This document shows positions 36,455 through 44,340 of a stretch of DNA of 64,000 nt, in pieces. The notes under the pieces are model-generated. The model ran no database searches and was not told where the DNA came from. It saw nothing but the letters and a program-made list of their open reading frames with translations. Each line of letters starts with the position of its first letter. The first letter of the stretch is position 1. Position numbers and translations under genes: made by a program. Source of the stretch: DATCJA01 sp963734635 (GTDB taxonomy: Bacteria; Acidobacteriota; Vicinamibacteria; Vicinamibacterales; UBA2999); NCBI GenBank assembly GCA_963734635.1, contig CAVTIA010000010.1, forward strand, positions 248,001 to 312,000, given 5' to 3'.

Positions 36455-37535
36455 TCATGCTCCCGCTGGAAAGAATACGCGCTCCACGAACCAATAGGCA
36501 CCGGCGGCGATCACGACGATAGAGCCGGCCCACGCCACTCGCGATCCCGCAACAGGTCCTGTAACGGCGGATGAGCCCAAGCGAGGCCGCGACCAGCACG
36601 ACTACTGCGAGCTGCCCGATCTCGACCCCGAAGTTGAACGAGAACAGCGACCACCCCAGAGCTTCCGCGGGTAGTCCGAACTCCCGCAGGACGTTGGCGA
36701 ACCCGAAGCCGTGAACGAGCCCGAACACCAGGGCTGCCCAGGCGCGCAAATCGCGTCCGCTGCCGCGAACAAGGTTGTCGGTGCCCACGAAGACGATGCT
36801 GAGCGCAATGGCGGGTTCGATGATGCGCGCCGGGGGCATCACGATGCTGAGTGCCGCGAGCGACAACGTGATGCTGTGACCGATCGTGAACGCAGTCACG
36901 ATCTTGATGAGCGCACCCCAGGTCCCGCCGAGCAGCAACAACCCAATCAGAAAGAGGATATGGTCGGGCCCGATCAGGATGTGATGGATACCGGCAGGGA
37001 TGAAGGTCTGCATCACCGCCAGCGCACCCTGGGTGGAACCCGTGTAATAGGTGTACTCGCCGCTCTCGGCGTTGAAGATCATCTGCTGCCGGAGCTCGTT
37101 GTCCTCGTAGATGTTGATGAATGTCTGGTGAACCGGATCGTACGGAAACATGTGGGTCTGCATCCGCAATACGCCGGGCCGCGGACCCGCCATCCGAAAC
37201 CGAAGCACCACGGCATGACGGTCGGCCAACGGTTCCAGATCCAGCCACTGGAACATCGGCGCCGCGTCCGTGCGTATTCGCAGACGCGATTGGATCAGAG
37301 TCACCACACGATCCCGAATTCTCGCCGCCTCCGCTGGATCGAGAAGCCGGTCCGCGGGCTCGATACCAAGGTCATGTGCAACGTCTACGACGTGCAGCAC
37401 GAGAGCGGCGTCGATGACGTCCTGGCGGATGACGAGGTCGAGAAAGCTGAATGGAGCCGGATGCGCCAGCGCTCCTCGCGGTCCGATGAGGAATGCTGAC
37501 GCGAAGACCAAAGCGAATAGAACCCGCTTGAGCAT
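36455..37535 (-). CDS. HupE/UreJ family membrane protein, 3' end frameshifted
   Basis: A secreted-then-membrane protein: signal peptide, a soluble N-terminal domain of about 150 residues (HPAPFSFLDLVIRQD), then a HupE/UreJ membrane part with IHHILIGPDHILFLIGLLLL, FTIGHSITLSLAALSIV, FGLVHGFGFANVL and FNFGVEIGQLAVVVLV. HupE/UreJ proteins are thought to transport nickel or other metal ions. After SLGLIRRYR the frame becomes meaningless; in the next frame AVTGPVAGSRVAWAGSIVVI continues and the expected final helix (AAGAYWFVERVFF) appears, ending at 36455. A one-base shift near 36,565-36,575 explains it. Otherwise intact. Confidence 0.82.
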
Positions 37536-37591
37536 GAACCAGCAGATTCTAGCTGGTTCGGTGGGCGCTCTGAACGACGGGCGGCCGCCGG

Positions 37592-37849
37592 TTATCCCTG
37601 GGCCACCGCCACAGCGGCGACGTCCTCAGCGTGGCCGTTTGGCGAACGCAGATGGTGAAGCGTTTGTTTTACCTCCCACCCGACCGCCAGGGTATACACC
37701 ACGGCGTTGATGCGGAGATGCGTGTCGCGACGGAAACAGCAGGCGGCGATGTTGTAAGCAGCCATGAGGCTCGCCAGGACAACGGCGGCTCCGTGCACGC
37801 TGCACTTGAGCGCTTCGTGGTTCCCTGAGGTGCACAACGCCTGGACCAT
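37592..37849 (-). CDS. Small hypothetical protein (85 aa)
   Basis: The product has a conserved-looking core: CSVHGAAVVLASLMAAYNIA, then RRDTHLRINAVVYTLAVGWE and HHLRS. GGGAG lies six bases before the ATG. The two cysteines next to the first hydrophobic stretch and the RR-x-THL motif suggest a real small protein, possibly membrane-associated. I do not recognise a family. It is close to, and in the same direction as, the SDR gene. Confidence 0.5.
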   Translation of the reverse strand: MVQALCTSGNHEALKCSVHGAAVVLASLMAAYNIAACCFRRDTHLRINAVVYTLAVGWEVKQTLHHLRSPNGHAEDVAAVAVAQG

Positions 37850-37869
37850 GATCGTCTCCCACTTTCTCG

Positions 37870-37889
37870 GCGCAGGCTGAAGCCTGCGC
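37870..37889. repeat. REP-like palindrome GCGCAGGCT/AGCCTGCGC
   Basis: A perfect 20-base palindrome with GA at the centre, in the gap between the SDR stop and the small ORF start. A plausible terminator for the SDR gene. Confidence 0.7.
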
Positions 37890-37986
37890 GCTCATGAGGA
37901 CATTCGCCCCAACACCATATGGCAGAGCAATTGGTATGCCACGGCATGCTGTGCCGGAGGCTTTGTTTCGTGAGATTTACCCCGCG

Positions 37987-38814
37987 TTAACTCTTGCGAT
38001 ACCGCCCAGCGGTGCGGCGGCCGATTGCGACAAGGATGGGCTGTGGCACCCAACGGGCGAGCAACGCGATCGATCGATTCACGGCGCCGGTCACATGAAT
38101 GGGCGTGCCCCGCATGACGGCATCGAATCCCTGTCGGGCGACCGATGGTGCGTCCATCCACAACCAGCCCGGCAACTTGCTGACGGTAGCGCGAGTGCCG
38201 GTCACATCGTGAAACTCGCTGAGCGTAAACCCGGGGCAAAGCGCGGTGACGTGGATTCCCGCACTGCGCACTTCACCGGCGAGCGCCTCTGAGAACTTGA
38301 CCACAAATGCTTTCGAGGCCGCATAGAGCGTGTGGCCGGCCGGCGCCGGCACCAGAGCCGCCAACGATGCAACGTTGATGATGCGCCCGTAGCCCCGTTC
38401 AATCATGCCGGGCAGCAGACGATGCGTGAGCTCCGCTAACGCGACGACCATGACCTGCAGCGATGCCGCATGGCGAGTCCACTCCGACGCGCGATATGCG
38501 CCGGGGACACCGTAACCTGCGTTGTTCACCAAGGCATCGACGACGAGCCTATGGCCGATCAGGTTGTCGCACAAGCGAGCAGCCGCATCGACGGCTGAAA
38601 GGTCTGCGACGACCACGTGGACGCGGCGCTGATAACGCCCCGCAAGCGAGGCGGCGAGAGCCCGCAGACGATCTTCGCGGCGGGCCGTGATCACGAGGTC
38701 GAAACCTTCGGCGGCAAACACCTCGGCAAACGCGGCGCCGATGCCGGAGGAAGCGCCGGTGATCAGAACGGTTCTCCGGTTCGTGGGTTCATGGGTGCTC
38801 AGGTTCCGGTTCAC
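37987..38814 (-). CDS. SDR family oxidoreductase
   Basis: A 275-aa classical short-chain dehydrogenase. Cofactor motif TVLITGASSGIGAAF; ADLSAVDAA after strand 4 (Asp, binds adenine); NNAG in DALVNNAGYGVPG; catalytic Ser in INVASLAALVPA and YAASK. The Arg in ITARREDRL suggests NADP preference. Substrate unknown. The first 14 residues (MNRNLSTHEPTNRR) are encoded by the 8-nt repeat array, so the native start could be further down; no other start codon precedes the GASSGIG motif. Confidence 0.85.
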   Translation of the reverse strand: MNRNLSTHEPTNRRTVLITGASSGIGAAFAEVFAAEGFDLVITARREDRLRALAASLAGRYQRRVHVVVADLSAVDAAARLCDNLIGHRLVVDALVNNAGYGVPGAYRASEWTRHAASLQVMVVALAELTHRLLPGMIERGYGRIINVASLAALVPAPAGHTLYAASKAFVVKFSEALAGEVRSAGIHVTALCPGFTLSEFHDVTGTRATVSKLPGWLWMDAPSVARQGFDAVMRGTPIHVTGAVNRSIALLARWVPQPILVAIGRRTAGRYRKS

Positions 38815-38890
38815 AGGTTCTCCGGTTCATGGGTTCACTAGTGCTTGGTTCTGGTTCCGGGGTTCTCCGGTTCTGGAGTGCTCGGGTTCT
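38770..38890. repeat. 8-nt degenerate tandem repeat (GTTCNNNN), left arm
   Basis: About sixteen units beginning GTTC, mostly eight bases apart, with GTGC replacing GTTC in several units (e.g. near 38,794, 38,840 and 38,877). The first part overlaps the 5' end of the SDR coding region. The complementary array lies at 39512-39611. Confidence 0.75.
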
Positions 38891-39075
38891 GACTCAAGGG
38901 TGGGTTCAGCGTCAGTTGACATTCGACGCCTCGCTCGTTGGCAAGGTACCAGGAATTGCGTACGCACAATGATTGCAGTGATGCAGTTCCTGCGTACGTT
39001 CGTTTTCACCAACCGTCCTCATGTGATCTCTGCGCGGAACAGATCCCGGAATTGAGCCCGTTGTCTTGTTTGAGC

Positions 39076-39588
39076 ATGGGACATGCACTCGTGAAACGGA
39101 TGGGGGCACGCTCATTCGACGAGCTCGATACTTGGCAACTTTCCAACGAACTGAAACTCGGCGTGTACGAATTGATTCGCAAGCCGATCGTCCAGCGCGA
39201 TCTCGATTTTCGAGACCAGGTGCACGATTCTGCCGCGTCGGCGCCGCGCAACATTGCGGAAGGCTTCGGCCGGTACTTGCCACGCGAATTCTCGCAGTAC
39301 TTGCGCGTCGCAAACGGCTCGCTCATGGAAACGTCCAATCATCTGCTCGATGGATACGATCGCGGCTACTTCACAAAGGCAGAAATCGAACCACTGCTGA
39401 TTCTGGCGCGGAGAGCGTCGGCCGCAGCGACGAGGCTGCTTCGTTATCTTCGAACAGTCCCACCAATGGGGCCGAGCCCTCGGACACGAACTGTCAAACG
39501 CAAAAAGCGCCGAACCGTTGAACCGAGGAACCCCGAACCTAAGAACCGTCGAACCAAAGAACCCAAGAACCGGAACCCGAGCACCTGA
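39076..39588 (+). CDS. Four-helix-bundle protein (23S rRNA IVP / Avd-like, TIGR02436 type)
   Basis: A 170-aa protein. The core from MGARSFDELDTWQLSNELK through RDLDFRDQVHDSAASAPRNI to AEGFGRYLPREFSQYLRVA is characteristic of the S23/IVP four-helix-bundle family (helices at about 12-27, 34-60, 66-88 and 98-126). Related bundles occur as 23S rRNA intervening proteins and as the Avd component of diversity-generating retroelements; no reverse transcriptase or variable repeat is seen here. The last 27 residues (rich in R, K, P, N, E) are translated from the right-hand repeat array. It lies alone between two inverted repeat arrays. Function unknown. Confidence 0.75.
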   Translation: MGHALVKRMGARSFDELDTWQLSNELKLGVYELIRKPIVQRDLDFRDQVHDSAASAPRNIAEGFGRYLPREFSQYLRVANGSLMETSNHLLDGYDRGYFTKAEIEPLLILARRASAAATRLLRYLRTVPPMGPSPRTRTVKRKKRRTVEPRNPEPKNRRTKEPKNRNPST

Positions 39589-39611
39589 GCACCCATGAAC
39601 CCGTGAACCTG
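39512..39611. repeat. 8-nt degenerate tandem repeat (GAACNNNN), right arm
   Basis: About thirteen units beginning GAAC or GCAC, mostly eight bases apart, complementary in sense to the array at 38770-38890. It begins inside the four-helix-bundle gene and ends just before the rlmI stop. Confidence 0.75.
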
Positions 39612-39617
39612 TCGCAG

Positions 39618-40784
39618 TCACTCCACCCTCCGTAGAATGAAGCACTTCAAGTAATGGGTCTCCGGCACCCCAATGAGGACCGGGTGATCGCGTCCCTGCA
39701 TCCTCTTTTCGACGATGGCCATCGGTGCATGGCTGTCCACTGCTGCTTCGTGCAACACGGCGGCGAACGTCTCTTCATTGACGTTGTAGGAGCAACTGCA
39801 CGTAATCAGATGCCCGCCAGGAGGCAGGAGCCGCATCGCACGCAGATTGATTTCCTTGTACCCCGAGAGCGCGTTCGGAATCGATGCCTTGTTCTTGGCA
39901 AACGCGGGGGGGTCGAGCACGATCGTCTCGTAGCGGGCGCCTGCGCGTTCCAGTCGCCGAAGCTCGTCGAACGCATTGGCCTCGCGCGCCTCGATTTGGG
40001 GCACATGATTCCGCTCCGCATTTGCGCGTATTCGCGCCACGCCGTCAGCGGAAATGTCGATTGCTTCGATCCGTTCACACTGTGGCGCCAGCCGCAGCGC
40101 GAATCCTCCGTTGTAACTGAAGCAGTCGAGCAGCTTTCCACGCGCGTAGCGCGCCGCCGCTTCACGGTTCTCGCGTTGATCGAGGAAGAGGCCCGTCTTC
40201 TGTCCCTTTCGCAGGTCCACGCTGCATTCCACCGGACCCTCGCGAACCAGCACGGATTCGGGCACGTTGCCGTAGAGGGTCTCCACCGTCTGTTCAAGTC
40301 CTTCAAGCAGGCGGACCTTTGGATCATTGCGTGCGAGGATGCCGGCCGGGGAGGTGAGTTCGACCAGCATGGACACGATCGAGGGCAGCAGTCGGTCCAT
40401 GCCTTGCGACAGCGCTTGCACGACGAGGTAATCCCCGTACTTGTCCACCACGAGCGATGGAAGCAGGTCGGCCTCCGCGTGCACGATTCGGAAGGCGGTC
40501 GCGTCCAGATCCAGTGATGCGCGAAAGCTCAGCGCGTGTTGAAGTCGCGTACGAAGCAGCGCGAGGTCGGGGACGACCTCTCCGCGTGTGAGCATGCGCA
40601 GCGGAATCTGCGAACGGTCGCTGAAAAGCGCATAGCCGATCGTGCGGCGGCGCGCGCCGACGACGTGAACGATATCGCCGCCTTCTGCCTGCGCTTCTAC
40701 TACGTCCGCGGCGTACACCCACGGATGCCCGCTACGGATGCGCTGCTCGCCACGTGCGGACACGATGACGGTGGGGGGCATCAT
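39618..40784 (-). CDS. rlmI: 23S rRNA m5C1962 methyltransferase-type (RlmI) enzyme
   Basis: A 388-aa protein: N-terminal PUA domain (RIRSGHPWVYAADV, residues about 1-75), then an EEHEE-type linker and a SAM methyltransferase domain (about 200-388). Visible motifs are GQKTGLFLDQREN, LLDCFSYNGGFALRLA (motif I), IDISADGVA, VLDPPAFAKNK (motif IV) and ITCSCSYNV with the catalytic Cys region. RlmI methylates C1962 of 23S rRNA. Start codons at 40784 and 40781 are both ATG. It diverges from glyA across the heptad array. Confidence 0.9.
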   Translation of the reverse strand: MMPPTVIVSARGEQRIRSGHPWVYAADVVEAQAEGGDIVHVVGARRRTIGYALFSDRSQIPLRMLTRGEVVPDLALLRTRLQHALSFRASLDLDATAFRIVHAEADLLPSLVVDKYGDYLVVQALSQGMDRLLPSIVSMLVELTSPAGILARNDPKVRLLEGLEQTVETLYGNVPESVLVREGPVECSVDLRKGQKTGLFLDQRENREAAARYARGKLLDCFSYNGGFALRLAPQCERIEAIDISADGVARIRANAERNHVPQIEAREANAFDELRRLERAGARYETIVLDPPAFAKNKASIPNALSGYKEINLRAMRLLPPGGHLITCSCSYNVNEETFAAVLHEAAVDSHAPMAIVEKRMQGRDHPVLIGVPETHYLKCFILRRVE

Positions 40785-40792
40785 GCCAAGTT

Positions 40793-40827
40793 ACTTCCCA
40801 CTTTCTACTTTCTACTTTTCACTTTGG
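40793..40827. repeat. Phased 7-nt degenerate repeat (five units, ACTTTNN) abutting the glyA -10
   Basis: Five in-phase 7-mers from ACTTCCC to ACTTTGG, including two identical ACTTTCT. The last unit runs without a gap into TACAAT and supplies the TGG of a TGnTACAAT extended -10. Confidence 0.7.
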
Positions 40828-40833
40828 TACAAT
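40825..40833 (+). promoter_or_regulatory. Extended -10 promoter (TGGTACAAT) of glyA
   Basis: TGG-TACAAT ends ten bases before the ATG at 40844, giving a leader of about four bases. An extended -10 could act without a -35, whose place is taken by repeats. Confidence 0.55.
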
Positions 40834-40843
40834 CTCCTCCCCT

Positions 40844-42115
40844 ATGTCCAACGCCGCGGTTTCTCCGATGCAGCGTTCTCTGGCCGAAACCGATCCCGAC
40901 ATCGCCGACGCCATCCGCCGCGAAACCAGGCGGCAAGCTGAAGGGCTCGAGCTGATCGCGTCCGAAAACTTCGTCAGCGCAGCCGTGCTCGAGGCCGCCG
41001 GCTCGGTGATGACGAACAAGTACGCAGAAGGGTATCCGGGAAAGAGGTACTACGGCGGCTGCGAGTTCGTTGACGTGGCGGAGTCGCTCGCGATTTCGCG
41101 GGCGAAAACGCTCTTCGGCGCCGAGCACGTCAACGTGCAACCCCACTCCGGCGCGCAGGCGAACATGGCCGTCTACCTCGCGCTGCTCAAGCCGGGCGAA
41201 ACCGTGCTCGGCATGAATCTCGCGCACGGTGGACACCTCACGCACGGACACCCACTGAACTTCTCGGGGAAGCTCTACACGATCGTGCCATACGGCGTCC
41301 GCGAAGACGACGAGCGGATTGATTACGACGAGCTCGAGCGGCTCGCCCACGAGCACAAGCCCAAGATGATCATGGTCGGCGCGAGCGCGTATCCGCGAGT
41401 CATCGACTTCGCGCGCATCACCACCGTTGCCGCAGCGGTCGGCGCGGCGATGGTCGTCGACATGGCGCACATCGCGGGGCTGGTCGCGGGCGGCGTCCAC
41501 CCGAGTCCCGTACCCCACGCAGATTTCGTGACGTCGACCACGCACAAGACGCTGCGAGGTCCCAGAGCCGGACTGATACTGTGCCGCGAACGCTACGCCA
41601 AGGATCTCGATCGTGCGGTGTTTCCCGGCGTGCAGGGCGGCCCGCTGATGCACATCGTCGCCGCCAAAGCCGTGTGCTTGAAAGAAGCGATGGAGCCGAC
41701 GTTTGCCGAGTACCAGCGGCAGATCGTCGCGAACGCGAAGCGCCTGGCTGCGTCAATTACCAGCCACGGCTTCCGCCTGGTCAGCGGCGGCACCGACAAT
41801 CATCTGATGCTCGTCGATGTCTTCTCCAAAGGGCTGACCGGCAAGGTCGCGGAGGCGGCACTTGGCCGGGCAGGCATCACGGTCAACAAGAATGCCATTC
41901 CTTTCGATCGAAATCCCCCGATGGTTGCCAGCGGCATCCGCGTGGGGACGCCGGCGGTTACCACACGCGGGATGGGTGAAAGGGAGATGGAGCTGATCGG
42001 CGACCTGATTGCGCGCGTCCTGCACGCACCCGACGACGGGCCGACGCTCAACGCGGTGAAAAGCGAAGTCGAACGCCTGTGTCGCAGATTCCCGCTTTAC
42101 CCTGAGAGGCAATGA
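40844..42115 (+). CDS. glyA: Serine hydroxymethyltransferase
   Basis: PLP enzyme that interconverts serine and glycine while loading one-carbon units on tetrahydrofolate. It is 423 aa, the usual length. Visible: ELIASENFVSAAVLEAAGS, NKYAEGYPGKRYYGGCEFVD, QPHSGAQANMAVYLAL and the PLP-lysine motif in TSTTHKTLRGPRAG, plus the C-terminal GIRVGTPAVTTRGM. All hallmark motifs are intact. Its stop overlaps the next start (ATGA), coupling it to the helicase gene. Confidence 0.97.
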   Translation: MSNAAVSPMQRSLAETDPDIADAIRRETRRQAEGLELIASENFVSAAVLEAAGSVMTNKYAEGYPGKRYYGGCEFVDVAESLAISRAKTLFGAEHVNVQPHSGAQANMAVYLALLKPGETVLGMNLAHGGHLTHGHPLNFSGKLYTIVPYGVREDDERIDYDELERLAHEHKPKMIMVGASAYPRVIDFARITTVAAAVGAAMVVDMAHIAGLVAGGVHPSPVPHADFVTSTTHKTLRGPRAGLILCRERYAKDLDRAVFPGVQGGPLMHIVAAKAVCLKEAMEPTFAEYQRQIVANAKRLAASITSHGFRLVSGGTDNHLMLVDVFSKGLTGKVAEAALGRAGITVNKNAIPFDRNPPMVASGIRVGTPAVTTRGMGEREMELIGDLIARVLHAPDDGPTLNAVKSEVERLCRRFPLYPERQ

Positions 42116-44298
42116 ATCGTTCAGAACGTTCGAACGAGAACGACGCGAGCGAGCCGAACGACCAGAACGATCCGAACGATCTGAAGAAGTCCGTCCGCGC
42201 CATTTTTGCAGATAAGGGCGCGCTATCCCGTACTCTCGACGCCTACGAGCCGAGGGAAGGCCAGCGCCGCATGTCGGAAGCGGTCGCGTCCGTCATTGAC
42301 GAGGGCGGGACGCTGCTGGCCGAGGCTGGCACGGGCACGGGAAAGACCCTCGCGTATCTGGTGTCCGCGATCCTCAGCGGACGCCGTGTCCTTATATCCA
42401 CCGGCACCAAGAACCTCCAGGAGCAGATCTTCTTCAAAGATCTTCCGCTGCTGCAGAAGGTTCTCGACGTCCCATTCACCGCCACGCTGATGAAGGGACG
42501 CAGCAACTACCTGTGTCGTCACAGATGGGAAACGTACAAGGAGACTACTGAATCGTTGGAGTCGGTCGGATCCTTCGGGATGTTCGAAGTGGCACCACCC
42601 GCACGATTCGAACGCTCCGAACAGTTCGAACGCTCCGTTTTCCTGCCAATCATCGACGCCTGGGTGAAGACGACCGAAACCGGCGACCGGGCCGAGCTTC
42701 ACGATCTTCCCGAGAACGTTCCTATCTGGAAAGAGATTGCAGCAGACGCAGAGACCTGTCTGGGCACCGAGTGCCCGCACTACGACGACTGCTTTGTCAC
42801 CAACGTGCGGCGCCGCGCGGCTGAATCGGATGTCGTCATCGTCAACCACCATTTGCTTTGCGCCGACGCTTCGGTGCGGCAGAGCGCATACGGTGAGGTC
42901 ATCCCCACCTGCTCAACGCTTGTGGTCGATGAAGCACACCAGCTCGAAGATGTCGCCACGCAGTACTTCGGGCGAGCCGTCAGTGTGTTCCGTGTCCAGG
43001 ATCTCGTCCGCGACGGCGAACGCCTGTTGGCGCCCCGTGACCCTTCGACAAGCTCAGGGTTATCCCGAGCAAGGTCGAGGGATAAAGGGATTGCGGCACG
43101 CCAACTGGACGACGTTTCGCGCGCGCTCGCCCGAGTCGCAGACCACTCCCGCCTCTTTTTCAGCGGCCTGGCCCTTGACCCTTCGCTGAGGTCTCCTCGC
43201 GGCGCGGACGCGCGCGCCCGGTACACCGCAGAAAGCCTGGTCGATCACGTCGACGAGGGAATGGCGCTCGCCGGCGCACTCGACGGGCTCGAGGCAACCC
43301 TGGCTTCGTCAGTGCAGCCTCAGGCGACGCAGACGGAGGGGAGTCCGATTCATGACAGGTCGAGCGCATCCGACGCTGCCGACACGGTTGCCGCGCTGCA
43401 GCGGAGGTGCGGCGAGCTCGCGATGGATCTCCGATTCCTCATCCGTGCAGACGATGCGGATTTCGTCTACTACGTCGAATCGCGTGGGCGAGACGCTACG
43501 CGGCTGTTTCTCCGTGCGTCGCCTATCGACGTATCGCGAATCGTCCAGGAAGCGCTGTTCGATCGGATGCGTGCGGCCGTACTGACATCGGCGACGATGG
43601 CGGTTGAGGGTTCGTTTGAATACGTAAAGGGACGCCTTGGCATCCGCCAGGCTCGTGAGCTGAGGGTTTCGTCCGAGTTCGACTACACCAGCCAGGCGTT
43701 GCTCTACCTCCCCCGACGTCTGCCGTCACCAAGAGCGCCGGCCTTCATCCAGGCCGCAGCTCGAGAGGTCGTCGAAATCGTAAAGCGCTCGCGCGGGCGC
43801 GCCTTCGTACTGTTCACCAGTTATGGCGTGTTGCGAGGTGTCCAACCACTCGTCGAACTCGCACTGCCGTACCCGATTCTCGTGCAGGGCACGGCACCGC
43901 GAACGCAGCTCATCGAGCGGTTTCGAACCACCCCGAATGCCGTCCTGCTCGCCACCTCCAGCTTCTGGCAGGGCGTCGACGTCGTCGGCGAGGCGCTCAG
44001 CTGCGTCGTTGTCGACAAGCTCCCCTTCGCCTCGCCCGGCGATCCCGTGACCGCCGCGCGAATCGAGGCGATCAATGCGCGGGGCGGGGACGCGTTCGCC
44101 GACTATCAGGTACCGCTCGCCATCCTGGCTCTGCAGCAAGGGCTGGGTCGGCTGATTCGACACCGGACAGACCGTGGCGTGCTGGCCGTCCTGGATCCCC
44201 GCCTTCGAACAATGGGATACGGCCGCCGGTTCCTTGCGTCGCTCCCGCCCGCACCCGTGACAGACGACCTCGATGCGGTAGAGCGGTTCTTCGTATAG
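42112..44298 (+). CDS. dinG: DinG/XPD-like ATP-dependent DNA helicase with repeat-derived insertions
   Basis: A 728-aa superfamily-2 helicase. Walker A GTGTGKTLAYL, DEAH box VVDEAHQLEDV, and four iron-sulfur cysteines: one in RSNYLCRHRW, then CLGTECPHYDDC. Motif VI region LGRLIRHRTDRGVLAVLD near the C-terminus. This family resolves R-loops and other structured DNA. Odd features: an N-terminal tail NDASEPNDQNDPNDL from GAACGA repeats; RFERSEQFERSVF from a duplicated TTCGAACGCTCCG; and DPSTSSGLSRARSRDKG from an imperfect palindrome at about 43,038-43,085. All stay in frame, so the protein should still work. Confidence 0.85.
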   Translation: MNRSERSNENDASEPNDQNDPNDLKKSVRAIFADKGALSRTLDAYEPREGQRRMSEAVASVIDEGGTLLAEAGTGTGKTLAYLVSAILSGRRVLISTGTKNLQEQIFFKDLPLLQKVLDVPFTATLMKGRSNYLCRHRWETYKETTESLESVGSFGMFEVAPPARFERSEQFERSVFLPIIDAWVKTTETGDRAELHDLPENVPIWKEIAADAETCLGTECPHYDDCFVTNVRRRAAESDVVIVNHHLLCADASVRQSAYGEVIPTCSTLVVDEAHQLEDVATQYFGRAVSVFRVQDLVRDGERLLAPRDPSTSSGLSRARSRDKGIAARQLDDVSRALARVADHSRLFFSGLALDPSLRSPRGADARARYTAESLVDHVDEGMALAGALDGLEATLASSVQPQATQTEGSPIHDRSSASDAADTVAALQRRCGELAMDLRFLIRADDADFVYYVESRGRDATRLFLRASPIDVSRIVQEALFDRMRAAVLTSATMAVEGSFEYVKGRLGIRQARELRVSSEFDYTSQALLYLPRRLPSPRAPAFIQAAAREVVEIVKRSRGRAFVLFTSYGVLRGVQPLVELALPYPILVQGTAPRTQLIERFRTTPNAVLLATSSFWQGVDVVGEALSCVVVDKLPFASPGDPVTAARIEAINARGGDAFADYQVPLAILALQQGLGRLIRHRTDRGVLAVLDPRLRTMGYGRRFLASLPPAPVTDDLDAVERFFV
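42121..42180. repeat. GAACGA-type repeat at the 5' end of the helicase gene
   Basis: Units such as CCGAACGAC, CAGAACGAT and CCGAACGAT, nine bases apart at the end, with shorter spacing before. Coding, in frame. The same words recur at 42598-42640. Confidence 0.6.
43038..43085. repeat. Imperfect palindromic repeat inserted in frame in the helicase gene
   Basis: CCCTTCGACAAGCTCAGGG is followed after four bases by an imperfect reverse complement ending AAGGTCGAGGG. The first arm is a word seen as a dispersed repeat in many bacterial genomes. A partial relative (GACCCTTCGCTGAGGTCTCC) lies near 43,177. Confidence 0.65.
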
Positions 44299-44340
44299 AC
44301 TACGGGCAGAACGGTAGTTACATTTTTCCGGAGGTTTTTG

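Noticed and set aside
38770..39611. CRISPR array
   Set aside because: Units are 8 nt, degenerate and without spacers; no cas gene is present.
38770..39611. Diversity-generating retroelement (because of the Avd-like bundle)
   Set aside because: No reverse transcriptase, template repeat or variable repeat is visible nearby.
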